From positions 7,196,823 through 7,260,822 of the forward strand of contig NZ_AP017422.1 in assembly GCF_002355595.1 (NCBI RefSeq): a stretch of 64,000 nt of DNA. Direction: 5' to 3'. The notes beneath the pieces were generated by a model that ran no database searches, was not told the DNA's origin, and saw only the letters and a program-made list of their open reading frames with translations. Within the stretch, counting starts at the first letter, position 1. Every line of letters starts with the position of its first letter. Both the position numbers and the translations under genes were made by a program. Shown here in pieces: positions 24,424 through 33,404 of the stretch. The DNA comes from Filimonas lacunae (GTDB lineage Bacteria > Bacteroidota > Bacteroidia > Chitinophagales > Chitinophagaceae).

Positions 24424-25278
24424 ATGTTAAAGAAAATTATACTACTGTTGACCGTTACCGTGTTAACATCCAAAGCTAATGCTCAATGGCTGGACAGCTA
24501 TGTGCAACAGGGTGAATTTGGGATAGCGGTAGGTGCCGCACATTACTTTGGTGACCTGAATACAAGGGCAGCCTTGAACAGGCCCAAGTTTGCAGGCGGT
24601 ATTTTCTTCCGCAAACAAATCAACAATTACATTGGTGTAAAAGTAGCCGGCACTTATGCGGCGGTAGGCTACTCCGATAAATATAGTAAGAATGAAACCC
24701 AGCGTAGGAGAAACCTCAGCTTTAACTCCAACATCTGGGAACTGACCGTAACAGGTGAGTTTAACTTTATGAAATTTTACCCTGGTGTAGAAGGGTTAAA
24801 CTATACGCCTTATGTAGGGTTAGGTATTGGTATATTTTCATTTGATCCCTATGCTTATTTAGGTGGTCAGAAGTATCACCTGCGCCAGATTGGTACCGAA
24901 GGTCAGGGCAGTGTTGCTTACCCTGGTCGTAAGCCTTACAGCTCTACCGCTATGTGCATTCCATTGACGCTGGGTATGAAATACAGTATTTCTTCGGCAG
25001 TGAACCTGTTTGGCGAAATCGGTTACCGTTTTACCACTACTGACTACCTGGATGATGTTAGCACCACCTACGCACCGGATGCATTCCCCACCACTTCTAC
25101 CGGTGATCCTTCCATTGGCTACCTGTTACAGGACAGAAGTTATGAAACGGGCAGTATGATAGGCATCAAAGGCAGGCAGCGTGGCAACAGTTCGCAAAAC
25201 GACAGTTATGTTACCTTACTGTTAGGTGTTTCCTTTAATATTTCTACTTACAAGTGTCCTTCCCCTAATCCTAGGTAG
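24424..25278 (+). CDS. DUF6089 family outer-membrane protein
   Basis: This exported protein of 284 residues has a signal peptide MLKKIILLLTVTVLTSKANA (cleavage before QWLDS) and a beta-barrel of short aromatic strands. GEFGIAVGAAHYFGDLN with KFAGGIFFRKQ is the family opening typical of DUF6089, which in Bacteroidota sits between NAD kinase and uppS/bamA, exactly as here. The protein ends with a basic tail (KCPSPNPR) rather than a terminal phenylalanine, so its insertion signal may be internal. No function is known to me. Confidence 0.85.
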   Translation: MLKKIILLLTVTVLTSKANAQWLDSYVQQGEFGIAVGAAHYFGDLNTRAALNRPKFAGGIFFRKQINNYIGVKVAGTYAAVGYSDKYSKNETQRRRNLSFNSNIWELTVTGEFNFMKFYPGVEGLNYTPYVGLGIGIFSFDPYAYLGGQKYHLRQIGTEGQGSVAYPGRKPYSSTAMCIPLTLGMKYSISSAVNLFGEIGYRFTTTDYLDDVSTTYAPDAFPTTSTGDPSIGYLLQDRSYETGSMIGIKGRQRGNSSQNDSYVTLLLGVSFNISTYKCPSPNPR

Positions 25279-25318
25279 ATGCTTCTTTCTGTTTTTGTTT
25301 ATTTCATTGCAGAAAGAC

Positions 25319-25326
25319 TAAATTTG
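25319..25326 (+). promoter_or_regulatory. -7 box TAAATTTG for uppS
   Basis: TAAATTTG matches TAnnTTTG exactly, 22 bases before the uppS ATG, giving a short leader. Confidence 0.5.
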
Positions 25327-25348
25327 TCCGCCTCTATAAGGCATATAT

Positions 25349-26110
25349 ATGCAGGAATTGAAGGATACTATTGATAAAAGCCGGTTACCCAGGCATATCG
25401 CCGTTATTATGGACGGTAACGGACGTTGGGCCAAAGAAAAGGGTCAGGATAGGTTGTATGGCCATTTTCATGGCGTGCAAAGCGTTCGTGATGTTGTGGA
25501 AGGCAGCGCAGAATTGGGGTTAGAATACCTGACGCTGTATGCTTTCAGCACAGAAAACTGGGACAGGCCCGAAAACGAAGTTACCGGCCTGATGGAATTA
25601 CTGGTAGATACCATTCGGAAAGAAGTTCCCACATTAAATAAAAATAATATCCGGTTACATGTAATAGGTGATATTGCCATGATGCCGGAGTATGCCAGAA
25701 CTGAACTGCAGGAAGCATTGGACGAAACCAGCAAAAACACTGGATTAAACCTGATAATGGCATTAAGCTACAGCAGTCGCTGGGAGTTGGTAAATGCGAT
25801 GAAACGTGTAGCAGAAGATGTGAAAGCAGGAAAAGTAGAACCAGAGCAGGTAAACCCGGCTTTGTTTCAGCAATACCTTGCCACCAGTGCATTTCCCGAT
25901 CCGGAATTGATGATAAGAACCAGCGGCGAATACCGTATCAGTAACTTTTTACTGTACCAGCTGGCTTATGCTGAACTGTACTTTACAGACACCTGCTGGC
26001 CCGATTTCAGGAAGGAGAATCTATACCAGGCCATTCTCGATTTTCAGAAGAGAGAAAGGAGATTTGGGAAGACCAGTGAGCAGTTACAGCAATCTGCTAA
26101 TTCTATTTAA
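25349..26110 (+). CDS. uppS: Isoprenyl transferase (undecaprenyl diphosphate synthase)
   Basis: This cis-prenyltransferase makes the C55 lipid carrier for peptidoglycan and O-antigen synthesis. MDGNGRWA (21-28) holds the catalytic aspartate; the substrate loop GHFHGVQSV follows, and the late motif MIRTSGEYRISNFLLYQLAYAE closes the active site with the acidic residue in the usual place. Length (253) is standard. It leads into bamA after 151 bases in the same direction. Identification is secure. Confidence 0.96.
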   Translation: MQELKDTIDKSRLPRHIAVIMDGNGRWAKEKGQDRLYGHFHGVQSVRDVVEGSAELGLEYLTLYAFSTENWDRPENEVTGLMELLVDTIRKEVPTLNKNNIRLHVIGDIAMMPEYARTELQEALDETSKNTGLNLIMALSYSSRWELVNAMKRVAEDVKAGKVEPEQVNPALFQQYLATSAFPDPELMIRTSGEYRISNFLLYQLAYAELYFTDTCWPDFRKENLYQAILDFQKRERRFGKTSEQLQQSANSI

Positions 26111-26261
26111 CAGATTTATTTAAATAATGATGAAAATGTAGAGGCGATTTAACAAACACTTTTAATAATTCCCGTTAATTTGCCGCCACTTATCCCAAAG
26201 CCAACTGCTGAATGGAGCTGGATAAGGCTCTATCAGCCCGGTTTTAAACAAAAGCAATTGG

Positions 26262-29027
26262 ATGCGTACAGCTTGTAAATCATTTATTCTGGTAGTTGTT
26301 GCCTGTTTGGGCACTCGTTTCGCCATGGCACAGGTTCCAGAAAAAACGCCGGATTCAACCGGTCAGATCACTTCTATTGATGCTGATTTGATGAACCTGT
26401 TGAACCAGAAGACGCCTAAGAAATATAAGGTGGCTTCTATAAAAGTAACCGGCAACAAATTCTTTGACGAGTCTTTATTGCTGTCTATTGCCGGCATAAA
26501 CATCGGCGATGAAATTTCTATTCCGGGTGGTGATAACTTTTCCAAAGCTATTACCAAGCTGTGGGCACAAAACTATTTCAGTGATGTGGAAATTTATATC
26601 ACTAAATTGAGCGGTAAAGAAATAGAACTGGAGATTGCTGTTACAGAACGCCCGCGTTTATCTAAGTTTTATTTTAAAGGGGCTAAGAAAAGCGAACAGG
26701 ACGATCTGAAATCAAAAACGGGTTTGATCATAGGACGTGTGATTACCGAAAACATGAAGATTTCGGCAATTGAAGCGATCAAGAAATATTACTATGAAAA
26801 AGCATACCGTAATATCACTGTTAAGATTAATGAAGTAAAAGATCCTTCGGCAGATAACTACCAGCTCTTGTACTTTATGATCAACAAAGCCAATAAGGTA
26901 AAGATCAACGACATTAATTTCGTAGGCAACCAGATTGATGAGCTGAAGTTGAAAAAGCAACTGAAAGGCACCAAAGAAATGAGCCGATTTACCCTGAATC
27001 CACCAGTGGATACCAGTGGCTGGTACGATCCTAAGAAATATACTTTTGAAGAGTATGTAAAAGAATGGGGCTTCCTGGTTCCCTCTAAAACCAAAAAGGT
27101 GTTAGATCCATACGTGCGCGTTAAACTTTTCTCTTCAGCAAAGTTCAACGACAAGAAGTATGATGAAGACAAAACGAACATCATTGACTACTATAACTCT
27201 TTAGGTTATAGAGATGCGGTAATTGATAAAGATACCTTCTACTATAATGCGAATGGTAACATGAACATTAACATTCGTGTGTCAGAAGGTCATAAATATT
27301 TCTTCGGTAACATCTACTGGAGAGGCAATACCAAATATTCTGATTCTGTGTTATCCCAGATTCTGGGCATTCAGAAAGGTGACATTTATAATGCTGAAAT
27401 CTTAAATAAGAAATTAGGTAAATCTGCTTCACCGGAAGGGGGCGACATCAGCGGTTTATATATGGATGATGGTTACCTGTTCTTCCGTACAGATCCTGTA
27501 GAAACAGCGGTATATAATGATACCATAGATTTTGAAATCCGTTTAGTGGAAGGTCCGCAGGCCACCATTGACAAAATTACCATCGCTGGTAACGACAAAA
27601 CGAAGGAACACGTTATCCGTCGTGAACTGAGAACCATACCTGGTGAAAAGTTCAGTCGTACCGATCTTATCCGTTCGCAGCGTGAGATTGCCAACCTGGG
27701 TTATTTTAACCAGGAGAAAATTGGTATCAACCCTGTACCAAACCCAGACAAGGGTACGGTAGATATTAATTATACACTGGAAGAAAAGTCGAGCGATCAG
27801 TTAGAACTGAGTGCAGGTTTTGGTGGTGGTATTGGCTTAACCGGTACACTGGGTGTAACCTTTAACAACTTCTCGGCACGTAATATATTTAGCAGGAAAG
27901 CCTGGGATCCGTTACCTACGGGTGATGGTCAAAAGTTAAGTCTGCGTGTACAGAGTAACGGACGTGCTTACCGTAGCTACAACATCTCATTTACTGAGCC
28001 GTGGTTAGGTGGTAAAAAAAGAAATGCATTTACCATTGGTTTATTTGATACCAAATATTCTAATGCCTATAACTATTTAACCGGCCGCTACGAAAAGGCA
28101 GCAGGTGATACTTCTTATTTCCGTACCACGGGTGCATCTGTTGGTTTGGCTAAACAATTGAAATGGCCCGATGACTATTTTTCTTTAGGCTTTACTTTAA
28201 GCTATGCACGCTATAAGCTGAGGAACTATCCTATTGATGCGAACCTTACTTTGAAGGATGGCAATGTGTGGCGTAATGGCCACTCTAATAACCTGAGCTT
28301 GAAAATAGCTTTACAGCGTTCGTCTGTAGATCAGCCTATTTTCCCAAGAAGCGGTTCTAACTTCTTACTGAGCTTACAGGCTACACCGCCATACTCTTTA
28401 ATTAATAAAGACATTGTAAATGAAACCAACCCGTACAAATGGGTAGAATATCATAAGTGGCGCTTCTCTGGCGAATGGTATGTTCCATTGGGGCAACCAC
28501 ATGGCGCAGAGCGTAACAAGCAGTTTGTGTTGAAAGCTGCAGCCAAGTATGGTTTCATTGGTAAATACAATAGTGATTTACAGGTATCTCCATTCGAACG
28601 CTTCCAGGTGGGTGACGCTGGTTTAAGTAACACTTATGCATTATTGGGTTATGACATCATTTCCCAGCGTGGTTATCCTGTATATGAATCATCTGATCCC
28701 ACGGTTAACCCCGATCAGCAGGGTGCTTCCAAATACTTCACCATGTTTAACAAATATGTGTTGGAGTTACGTTACCCATTAAGCTTGAATCCAAGCAGTA
28801 CTATCTACGGTCTTACCTTCTTTGAAGCGGCCAACGGTTGGTATTCATTTAAAGATTACAATCCGTTCCGTTTAAGAAGATCGGTAGGTGTGGGTATGCG
28901 TTTCTTCCTGCCAATGTTTGGATTGCTTGGCTTTGACTATGGTATTGGCTTAGACAGAACCACACCGGGTAACGGATTGAAAGGTGCCAGCAGATTTACC
29001 TTCATGCTTGGTTTTGAACCAGAATAA
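26262..29027 (+). CDS. bamA: Outer membrane assembly factor BamA
   Basis: BamA inserts beta-barrel proteins into the outer membrane. The 921-residue protein has a signal peptide (MRTACKSFILVVVACLGTRFAMA), a series of POTRA repeats (about 55-480, with the pattern VKGNKFF / VEGHKYFFG) and a C-terminal barrel (about 560-921) ending ...MLGFEPE. The segment GLGFDYGIGLDRTTPGNGLKG-like region (near 890) carries the Omp85 C-terminal signature. It heads a block with two OmpH-like chaperones, the normal Bacteroidota arrangement. A TTAATTTG at 26175 is near a -7 box. Confidence 0.95.
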   Translation: MRTACKSFILVVVACLGTRFAMAQVPEKTPDSTGQITSIDADLMNLLNQKTPKKYKVASIKVTGNKFFDESLLLSIAGINIGDEISIPGGDNFSKAITKLWAQNYFSDVEIYITKLSGKEIELEIAVTERPRLSKFYFKGAKKSEQDDLKSKTGLIIGRVITENMKISAIEAIKKYYYEKAYRNITVKINEVKDPSADNYQLLYFMINKANKVKINDINFVGNQIDELKLKKQLKGTKEMSRFTLNPPVDTSGWYDPKKYTFEEYVKEWGFLVPSKTKKVLDPYVRVKLFSSAKFNDKKYDEDKTNIIDYYNSLGYRDAVIDKDTFYYNANGNMNINIRVSEGHKYFFGNIYWRGNTKYSDSVLSQILGIQKGDIYNAEILNKKLGKSASPEGGDISGLYMDDGYLFFRTDPVETAVYNDTIDFEIRLVEGPQATIDKITIAGNDKTKEHVIRRELRTIPGEKFSRTDLIRSQREIANLGYFNQEKIGINPVPNPDKGTVDINYTLEEKSSDQLELSAGFGGGIGLTGTLGVTFNNFSARNIFSRKAWDPLPTGDGQKLSLRVQSNGRAYRSYNISFTEPWLGGKKRNAFTIGLFDTKYSNAYNYLTGRYEKAAGDTSYFRTTGASVGLAKQLKWPDDYFSLGFTLSYARYKLRNYPIDANLTLKDGNVWRNGHSNNLSLKIALQRSSVDQPIFPRSGSNFLLSLQATPPYSLINKDIVNETNPYKWVEYHKWRFSGEWYVPLGQPHGAERNKQFVLKAAAKYGFIGKYNSDLQVSPFERFQVGDAGLSNTYALLGYDIISQRGYPVYESSDPTVNPDQQGASKYFTMFNKYVLELRYPLSLNPSSTIYGLTFFEAANGWYSFKDYNPFRLRRSVGVGMRFFLPMFGLLGFDYGIGLDRTTPGNGLKGASRFTFMLGFEPE

Positions 29028-29057
29028 TATATTATTTTCATCAAAAGAACTTTTTGT

Positions 29058-29576
29058 ATGAAGCTGAAATTATTTCTCCTGGTGTGTGTAGTGTGCCTGG
29101 CAATGGGTACCATTAACGCCCAGCGCTATGCTATTATTGACACCAAGTACATTCTGAACAAGATTCCGGAGTATAAAAATTCCGAGCTACGTTTACAACA
29201 AACCAGTGAGGTTTGGCAAAAAGAAATTGATGGTAAACAGGCTGCTCTGGATAAAATGTATAAAGATTACGAGGCAGAAAAGGTAATGTTGAGCAACGAG
29301 CTACAGAAAAAGAGAGAAGACGAATTATTTAATAAAGAGAAGGAAGTAAGGGATTTACAGAAAAGACGCTTTGGCTACGAAGGCGATTTGTTTAAAGAAA
29401 GGCAAAAATTGATAAAACCTTTACAGGATAAAGTGTATAATGCAGTGCAAAAGCTTGCTGTAGCACGCAGTTACGATTTTATTCTGGACAAAAGTGAAGG
29501 AATTACTGTTATATTTGCCGACCCCAAACTGGATAAAAGCGACGATATTTTAGCCGAACTGGGGATCAAAAACTAA
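29058..29576 (+). CDS. OmpH/Skp family periplasmic chaperone (first copy)
   Basis: This 172-residue protein has a signal peptide (MKLKLFLLVCVVCLAMGTINA), the short beta-strands at the ends (RYAIIDTKYILNKIPEY ... YDFILDKSEGITVIFAD) and a long coiled-coil between (about 45-130), as in Skp. It keeps unfolded outer-membrane proteins soluble in the periplasm on their way to BamA, whose gene is 30 bases upstream. Co-transcription with bamA is likely. The paired copy is 36 bases downstream. Confidence 0.92.
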   Translation: MKLKLFLLVCVVCLAMGTINAQRYAIIDTKYILNKIPEYKNSELRLQQTSEVWQKEIDGKQAALDKMYKDYEAEKVMLSNELQKKREDELFNKEKEVRDLQKRRFGYEGDLFKERQKLIKPLQDKVYNAVQKLAVARSYDFILDKSEGITVIFADPKLDKSDDILAELGIKN

Positions 29577-29612
29577 AGTTTTTATTTTTTAACTTCATAC
29601 ACAATCGACAAA

Positions 29613-30239
29613 ATGAAAAAGGTGTTATTATCACTGCTGGCTGTTGCGGGTTGCTTGTTAGCATCTTCAGAAGCAGTGAAGGCTCAGACTCCACAGCAGC
29701 CATTGAAAATCGGGGTTTTCGATATTGAGATCATGATGCAGGTGATGCCCGGTTACCGTGGTGTTGATAGCGCTGTGCAAGTTTATGAGAGGGATTCTCT
29801 GGCAAACGAATATGATTTTTACCAATCAGAATATCACCGTTTAGACAGCACTTACAAAGCAGATTCTGCTGCTGGTAAGGCAAAGTCTGTACTGGATCTG
29901 CAAAAGCAAAGTCGTCAGCAGGTTGCTATGAACCTGATTTACTGGCAGCAAATTGCCGAGAATAAGTCTCAGCAGAAAAGAGCAATCTTAGCACAGCCTA
30001 TTACTGAAAAAGTAGTAGCTGCTTACAAAAAAGTATTAGATGCTAAGAAATTCACCCTGGTATTAAAGCCTAACAGCTTTGAATTCTTCGGTTCTTCTGC
30101 TGTAGAGAACATCTTTGTTCTGGTAGCGAAAGAATTAAAAGTGGCATTGCCACAGGAATTAGGCGGAACTGGTAACGTTGAGTCTGATGAAGCTAAACCA
30201 GCAGGCGCAGGTACCAAACCAGCACCTAAAGCTCACTAA
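29613..30239 (+). CDS. OmpH/Skp family periplasmic chaperone (second copy)
   Basis: This is a second Skp-like protein of 208 residues, also with a signal peptide (MKKVLLSLLAVAGCLLASSEAVKA). The family opening LKIGVFDIEIMMQVMPGY and the closing strand FTLVLKPNSFEFFGS flank a shorter, less regular coiled-coil than the first copy. A low-complexity tail of about 35 residues rich in proline, alanine and glycine (ESDEAKPAGAGTKPAPKAH) is added. It diverges clearly from the first copy, so the two may serve different clients. A perfect terminator follows at 30264. Confidence 0.9.
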   Translation: MKKVLLSLLAVAGCLLASSEAVKAQTPQQPLKIGVFDIEIMMQVMPGYRGVDSAVQVYERDSLANEYDFYQSEYHRLDSTYKADSAAGKAKSVLDLQKQSRQQVAMNLIYWQQIAENKSQQKRAILAQPITEKVVAAYKKVLDAKKFTLVLKPNSFEFFGSSAVENIFVLVAKELKVALPQELGGTGNVESDEAKPAGAGTKPAPKAH

Positions 30240-30263
30240 GATATTATTATTGTTATAGTATTA

Positions 30264-30296
30264 GCAAAAAGGCTGTCGCAAGACAGCCTTTTTGCG
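30264..30296 (+). terminator. Terminator after the bamA-ompH operon
   Basis: A 14-base-pair stem (30264-30277 with 30282-30295) closes a GCAA loop; the right arm contains the T-run itself. It ends the bamA-ompH-ompH transcript. Confidence 0.9.
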
Positions 30297-30304
30297 TTTA
30301 TATG

Positions 30305-30312
30305 TAATTTTG
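30305..30312 (+). promoter_or_regulatory. -7 box TAATTTTG for murI
   Basis: TAATTTTG matches TAnnTTTG and ends seven bases before the murI ATG, so the leader would be only a few bases. It lies directly after the preceding terminator, so murI has its own promoter. Confidence 0.5.
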
Positions 30313-30319
30313 AAGGTAT

Positions 30320-31147
30320 ATGCAACAACCACTTCAACCGATTGGGGTATTTGATTCCGGCTATGGAGGACTTACTGTTTTAAAGGAAATAGTAAAGAAG
30401 CTACCACAATACGATTACATATACATGGGTGATAACAGCCGCGCACCGTATGGCTCACGCTCTTTTGAAACGGTGTACCACTATACCTTACAATGTGTGG
30501 AATGGTTTTTTAAACAAGGCTGCCCCCTGGTAATTCTGGCCTGTAATACCGCTTCAGCAAAAGCTTTGCGTAGCATACAAAAGATTAATTTGCCCGAAAT
30601 GGCACCTGACAGGCGCGTGCTGGGCGTTATAAGGCCCACCTCGGAGGTGTTAGGCAATTATACAAAAACGGGCAAGGTGGGCATCCTGGCAACGAATGGA
30701 ACGGTGCAGTCGCAATCTTACCTGTTAGAGATTGAAAAGTTTTTTCCGGATGTGCAGGTACAGCAACAGGCCTGCCCTGTTTGGGTGCCTTTGATTGAGA
30801 ATAACGAGTATGATAATGCAGGCGCTGATTTCTTTATAGAGAAGTATATTAACCAACTACTGGCTAAACAGGAAGACATTGATACCGTTTTACTGGCCTG
30901 CACACATTATCCGCTGATTAAGGATAAAATAAGCCGCTATTTGCCAGAAGGAACGCAGGTGCTGGCGCAGGGAGAAATAGTGGCCAACAGCCTGGAAGAT
31001 TACCTGCAACGCCATCCTGAAATGGAAACACGTATTACACGTAACGGAAACCGGGCGTTTTACACTACTGACGACCCGGCCGACTTTGATGCAGCAGCTT
31101 CATTGTTCTATGGACATTCGGTAACATCGGGCCATGTTAGCTTATAG
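30320..31147 (+). CDS. murI: Glutamate racemase
   Basis: This enzyme supplies D-glutamate for peptidoglycan by racemising L-glutamate. The two catalytic cysteines are in ACNTASA (Cys 75) and LLACTHYPL (Cys 194), and FDSGYGG (11-17) holds the conserved aspartate and serine. Length (275) is standard. It is monocistronic between two terminators. It follows bamA and the OmpH genes, a common order in the phylum. Confidence 0.96.
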   Translation: MQQPLQPIGVFDSGYGGLTVLKEIVKKLPQYDYIYMGDNSRAPYGSRSFETVYHYTLQCVEWFFKQGCPLVILACNTASAKALRSIQKINLPEMAPDRRVLGVIRPTSEVLGNYTKTGKVGILATNGTVQSQSYLLEIEKFFPDVQVQQQACPVWVPLIENNEYDNAGADFFIEKYINQLLAKQEDIDTVLLACTHYPLIKDKISRYLPEGTQVLAQGEIVANSLEDYLQRHPEMETRITRNGNRAFYTTDDPADFDAAASLFYGHSVTSGHVSL

Positions 31148-31153
31148 ACATTA

Positions 31154-31181
31154 AAAAAGCCCGGTAAATCCGGGCCTTTTA
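31154..31181 (+). terminator. Terminator after murI
   Basis: The stem AAGCCCGG/CCGGGCCTT (31155-31164 with 31170-31179, one mismatch) around a TAAAT loop ends in TTTT. It separates murI from the convergent DUF4907 gene and probably serves both directions. Confidence 0.8.
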
Positions 31182-31199
31182 TTAGATCTTGTCAGAAGT

Positions 31200-31556
31200 C
31201 TACTTTATTGTAAGATTCAATTTTTGTATATCCTCTTTGCTTAGCGCAGGTCCTAAGCCTTTTTTCACCTTAGCTATCACAAATTCTCCGGTTCTTTTGG
31301 CTTCTTCTTCGCTTACAAAAGGATGAAGCCCTGCTATTGCCGGAATCCGGTCTTGCTTGATATAAGGTTTGTGGTCAACGTAAATATCGTATTCCCACCT
31401 TTCTTCGCCCAGCTTCACTGTTTTCAATTCAACAAAAACCAGATCATCCGAGCCTTCTTTTTTCTTTTTATTTTCCTGCTGTTTACAGCCTGTTACTGTT
31501 AGTCCGGCAAACAGCAGGAAAGAAAAACCTAAGTATATCTTAGTCGTTAGCTTCAT
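31200..31556 (-). CDS. DUF4907 domain lipoprotein
   Basis: This 118-residue lipoprotein has a hydrophobic signal ending in a lipobox (MKLTTKIYLGFSFLLFAGLTVTGC), then a lysine-rich linker and a small beta domain: YDIYVDHKPYIKQDRIPAI, HPFVSEEEAKRTGEFV and a final KLNLTIK. I recognise the DUF4907 pattern but not a function. The start (ATG 31556) lies inside the 3' end of the upstream kelch gene, overlapping by 17 bases, so the two are translated together. Lipid anchoring to the outer membrane is inferred from the lipobox. The longer open frame (to 31616) would place a polar extension before the signal. Confidence 0.8.
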   Translation of the reverse strand: MKLTTKIYLGFSFLLFAGLTVTGCKQQENKKKKEGSDDLVFVELKTVKLGEERWEYDIYVDHKPYIKQDRIPAIAGLHPFVSEEEAKRTGEFVIAKVKKGLGPALSKEDIQKLNLTIK

Positions 31557-32631
31557 AAGTCTGACTTGGGATAAACTCCTGGAAGTCTTCCAGGTAAGAA
31601 GTAGAACCATAAACACCAGTACCTACGAAACCTCTGTTATGAACGGTAAAGCCTACAGCATAGGTTCTTTGAGTACGCTCCAGTGAAGTTCTTCTGATCC
31701 AGGTGTCGTTAACGAAATCGTAGCGCCATGTTTTAGAGATCAGTGTACCACCCTGGTCACCAGCTGTTAAATAACCGTAATTATCAATAACGAAGGTGTT
31801 AGCGTTTTGACGGTAAATGTCAGAGTAATCATCATCAAAGCTGTTATCTGTAGCGTTGGTGATTCTGTTCTTTTCTGTCCATTTTAAAGTGGTGCTGTCA
31901 AATGCCCACATATCATCCAGGTAAGTAGAGCTGCTATAACCGCAGAATAAATAAGCCTTGTCTTTGTAAACAAATACAGAAGCACCTCTGCGTTTACCAC
32001 CTGCAATAGCTTCTACAGAAGTCCAGGAGTTGGTAGCAGGATTGTACTGATAGTTGTCTTTTAAAGTATTGGCACCGTCGTAGCCGCAGGTGATATAACC
32101 TTTGTTACCCAGACCAAAGCCGGTAGCATTGATACGGGCTGAACCAGCAAAGCTTGCTTTGGCAGTCCAGGTATTGCCATCAAACTCGTAAAAGTCTTTC
32201 AGCAATTTAAGACCATCAAACGCGATACCGCAGCCAACATAGCCTTTGTTTTGAATATTAAAACCAACAGCATAAGCGCGAACTTCACCTGGCAGCTCTT
32301 CTACCTGAGTCCAGGTATAGCCTGTTTGGGTGTTGCCGGTGCTTGTTGCTGGCATGTTAAACTTCCAAAAATCTTTCAGATAGCCATTATTTGCCAGAGC
32401 TACACTATCCGCATTCACATAACTGTTAGAAACCGATTTATTATAACCTGTTCCAACATAAGCAGTATCATTAATTACAAAAGACACAGCACCGGTACGT
32501 GCAGGACCGTCAAAAGAACCTCTTTTCACCCAGTTTCCTTCTTCAGTATCTGGCGTATCCGAGCTTTTGTTACAAGAACCCATTATAAGGGCTACACAAG
32601 CCGTGCTAAGAATAAGTAATGAATTCTTCAT
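31540..32631 (-). CDS. Kelch-repeat lipoprotein
   Basis: This 363-residue lipoprotein begins MKNSLLILSTACVALIMGSC (lipobox cysteine), then a short linker and six kelch-like blades from about residue 45 to 350, each with a glycine-rich GxGYxxxxYLxDxWxF-type strand (for example GFGLGNKGYITCGYDGANTLKDNYQY and GYLTAGDQGGTLISKTWRYDF). The blades form a beta-propeller, presumably exposed at the cell surface or in the periplasm. It overlaps a DUF4907 lipoprotein and follows a LytTR/LytS system on the same strand. I prefer ATG 32631 over the longer open frame because it starts directly with the signal peptide. Confidence 0.85.
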   Translation of the reverse strand: MKNSLLILSTACVALIMGSCNKSSDTPDTEEGNWVKRGSFDGPARTGAVSFVINDTAYVGTGYNKSVSNSYVNADSVALANNGYLKDFWKFNMPATSTGNTQTGYTWTQVEELPGEVRAYAVGFNIQNKGYVGCGIAFDGLKLLKDFYEFDGNTWTAKASFAGSARINATGFGLGNKGYITCGYDGANTLKDNYQYNPATNSWTSVEAIAGGKRRGASVFVYKDKAYLFCGYSSSTYLDDMWAFDSTTLKWTEKNRITNATDNSFDDDYSDIYRQNANTFVIDNYGYLTAGDQGGTLISKTWRYDFVNDTWIRRTSLERTQRTYAVGFTVHNRGFVGTGVYGSTSYLEDFQEFIPSQTYEAND

Positions 32632-32690
32632 ATAATTCATATAGTTTTGAAAATTTATCGCGGCCAAAATAACGGCTTTTTTAATTAGGA

Positions 32691-33404
32691 CTATGAATTT
32701 CTGAATATAATTTCTTGTAAATTATTCTTAAAACCAATACTAACGGGTATATCTGTTTGTGCAATCATTACTCTATTCTTGCAAATAACGTTGATCTTAT
32801 TGATAGAAACGATGTAAGAACGGTGAATACGGATGAAGCGATCCTGGGGAAGTTTGCTTTCAAAAGATTTCAGGTTCTGGAGGGTAAAAATAGGCTTACT
32901 GTTGTCTTTGAGATAGATTTTAGAGTAATCTTTCAAACCTTCTATGTACAATATATCGCTTAGGTCTACTTTCACAATCTTGTATTCTGTTTTAATGAAA
33001 ATAAACTCTTGCTGGGCAGCGTAGCCACCAGATCTGCTGCTTTTAACCATGTTAATGTAATCATAAGCCTTGGTGGCTGCGCTTACAAAACGGGTAAAAG
33101 GAATAGGTTTTAACAGGTAATCTACCACGTTAAGGCTGTAACCCTCAATAGCATATTCCTGATAGGCAGTAGTGAAAATGGCCGCAGGGCGCTTTTTAAG
33201 GTTCTTTAACAGGTCTACGCCGGTAATGTCAGGCATTCTTATGTCCAGGAACAAAAGGTCTACATCTTCCTGTTCAATATACTGAATAGCTTCCAGGGCG
33301 TTGGTAAAAGTAGCTTTCAGATTTAAAAACGGTACTTTTTCAATGTAGTCTTGAAGAATACCTGCTGCCAGTGGCTCATCATCAATAATTACGCTGTTAA
33401 TCAT
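32691..33404 (-). CDS. LytTR-family response regulator
   Basis: This 237-residue two-component regulator has a receiver domain (1-115) with the acidic pocket IIDDEP, the phospho-acceptor in LLFLDIRMPDITG, the FTTAYQEYA threonine region and the LLKPI lysine. A LytTR DNA-binding domain (about 140-235) follows, with YIEGLKDYSKIYL and FIRIHRSYIVSINKI. It is downstream of its sensor kinase with overlapping reading frames, the normal arrangement. Likely targets are the adjacent surface genes; that is inference. The start may also be the ATG six bases upstream at 33410. Confidence 0.9.
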   Translation of the reverse strand: MINSVIIDDEPLAAGILQDYIEKVPFLNLKATFTNALEAIQYIEQEDVDLLFLDIRMPDITGVDLLKNLKKRPAAIFTTAYQEYAIEGYSLNVVDYLLKPIPFTRFVSAATKAYDYINMVKSSRSGGYAAQQEFIFIKTEYKIVKVDLSDILYIEGLKDYSKIYLKDNSKPIFTLQNLKSFESKLPQDRFIRIHRSYIVSINKINVICKNRVMIAQTDIPVSIGFKNNLQEIIFRNS

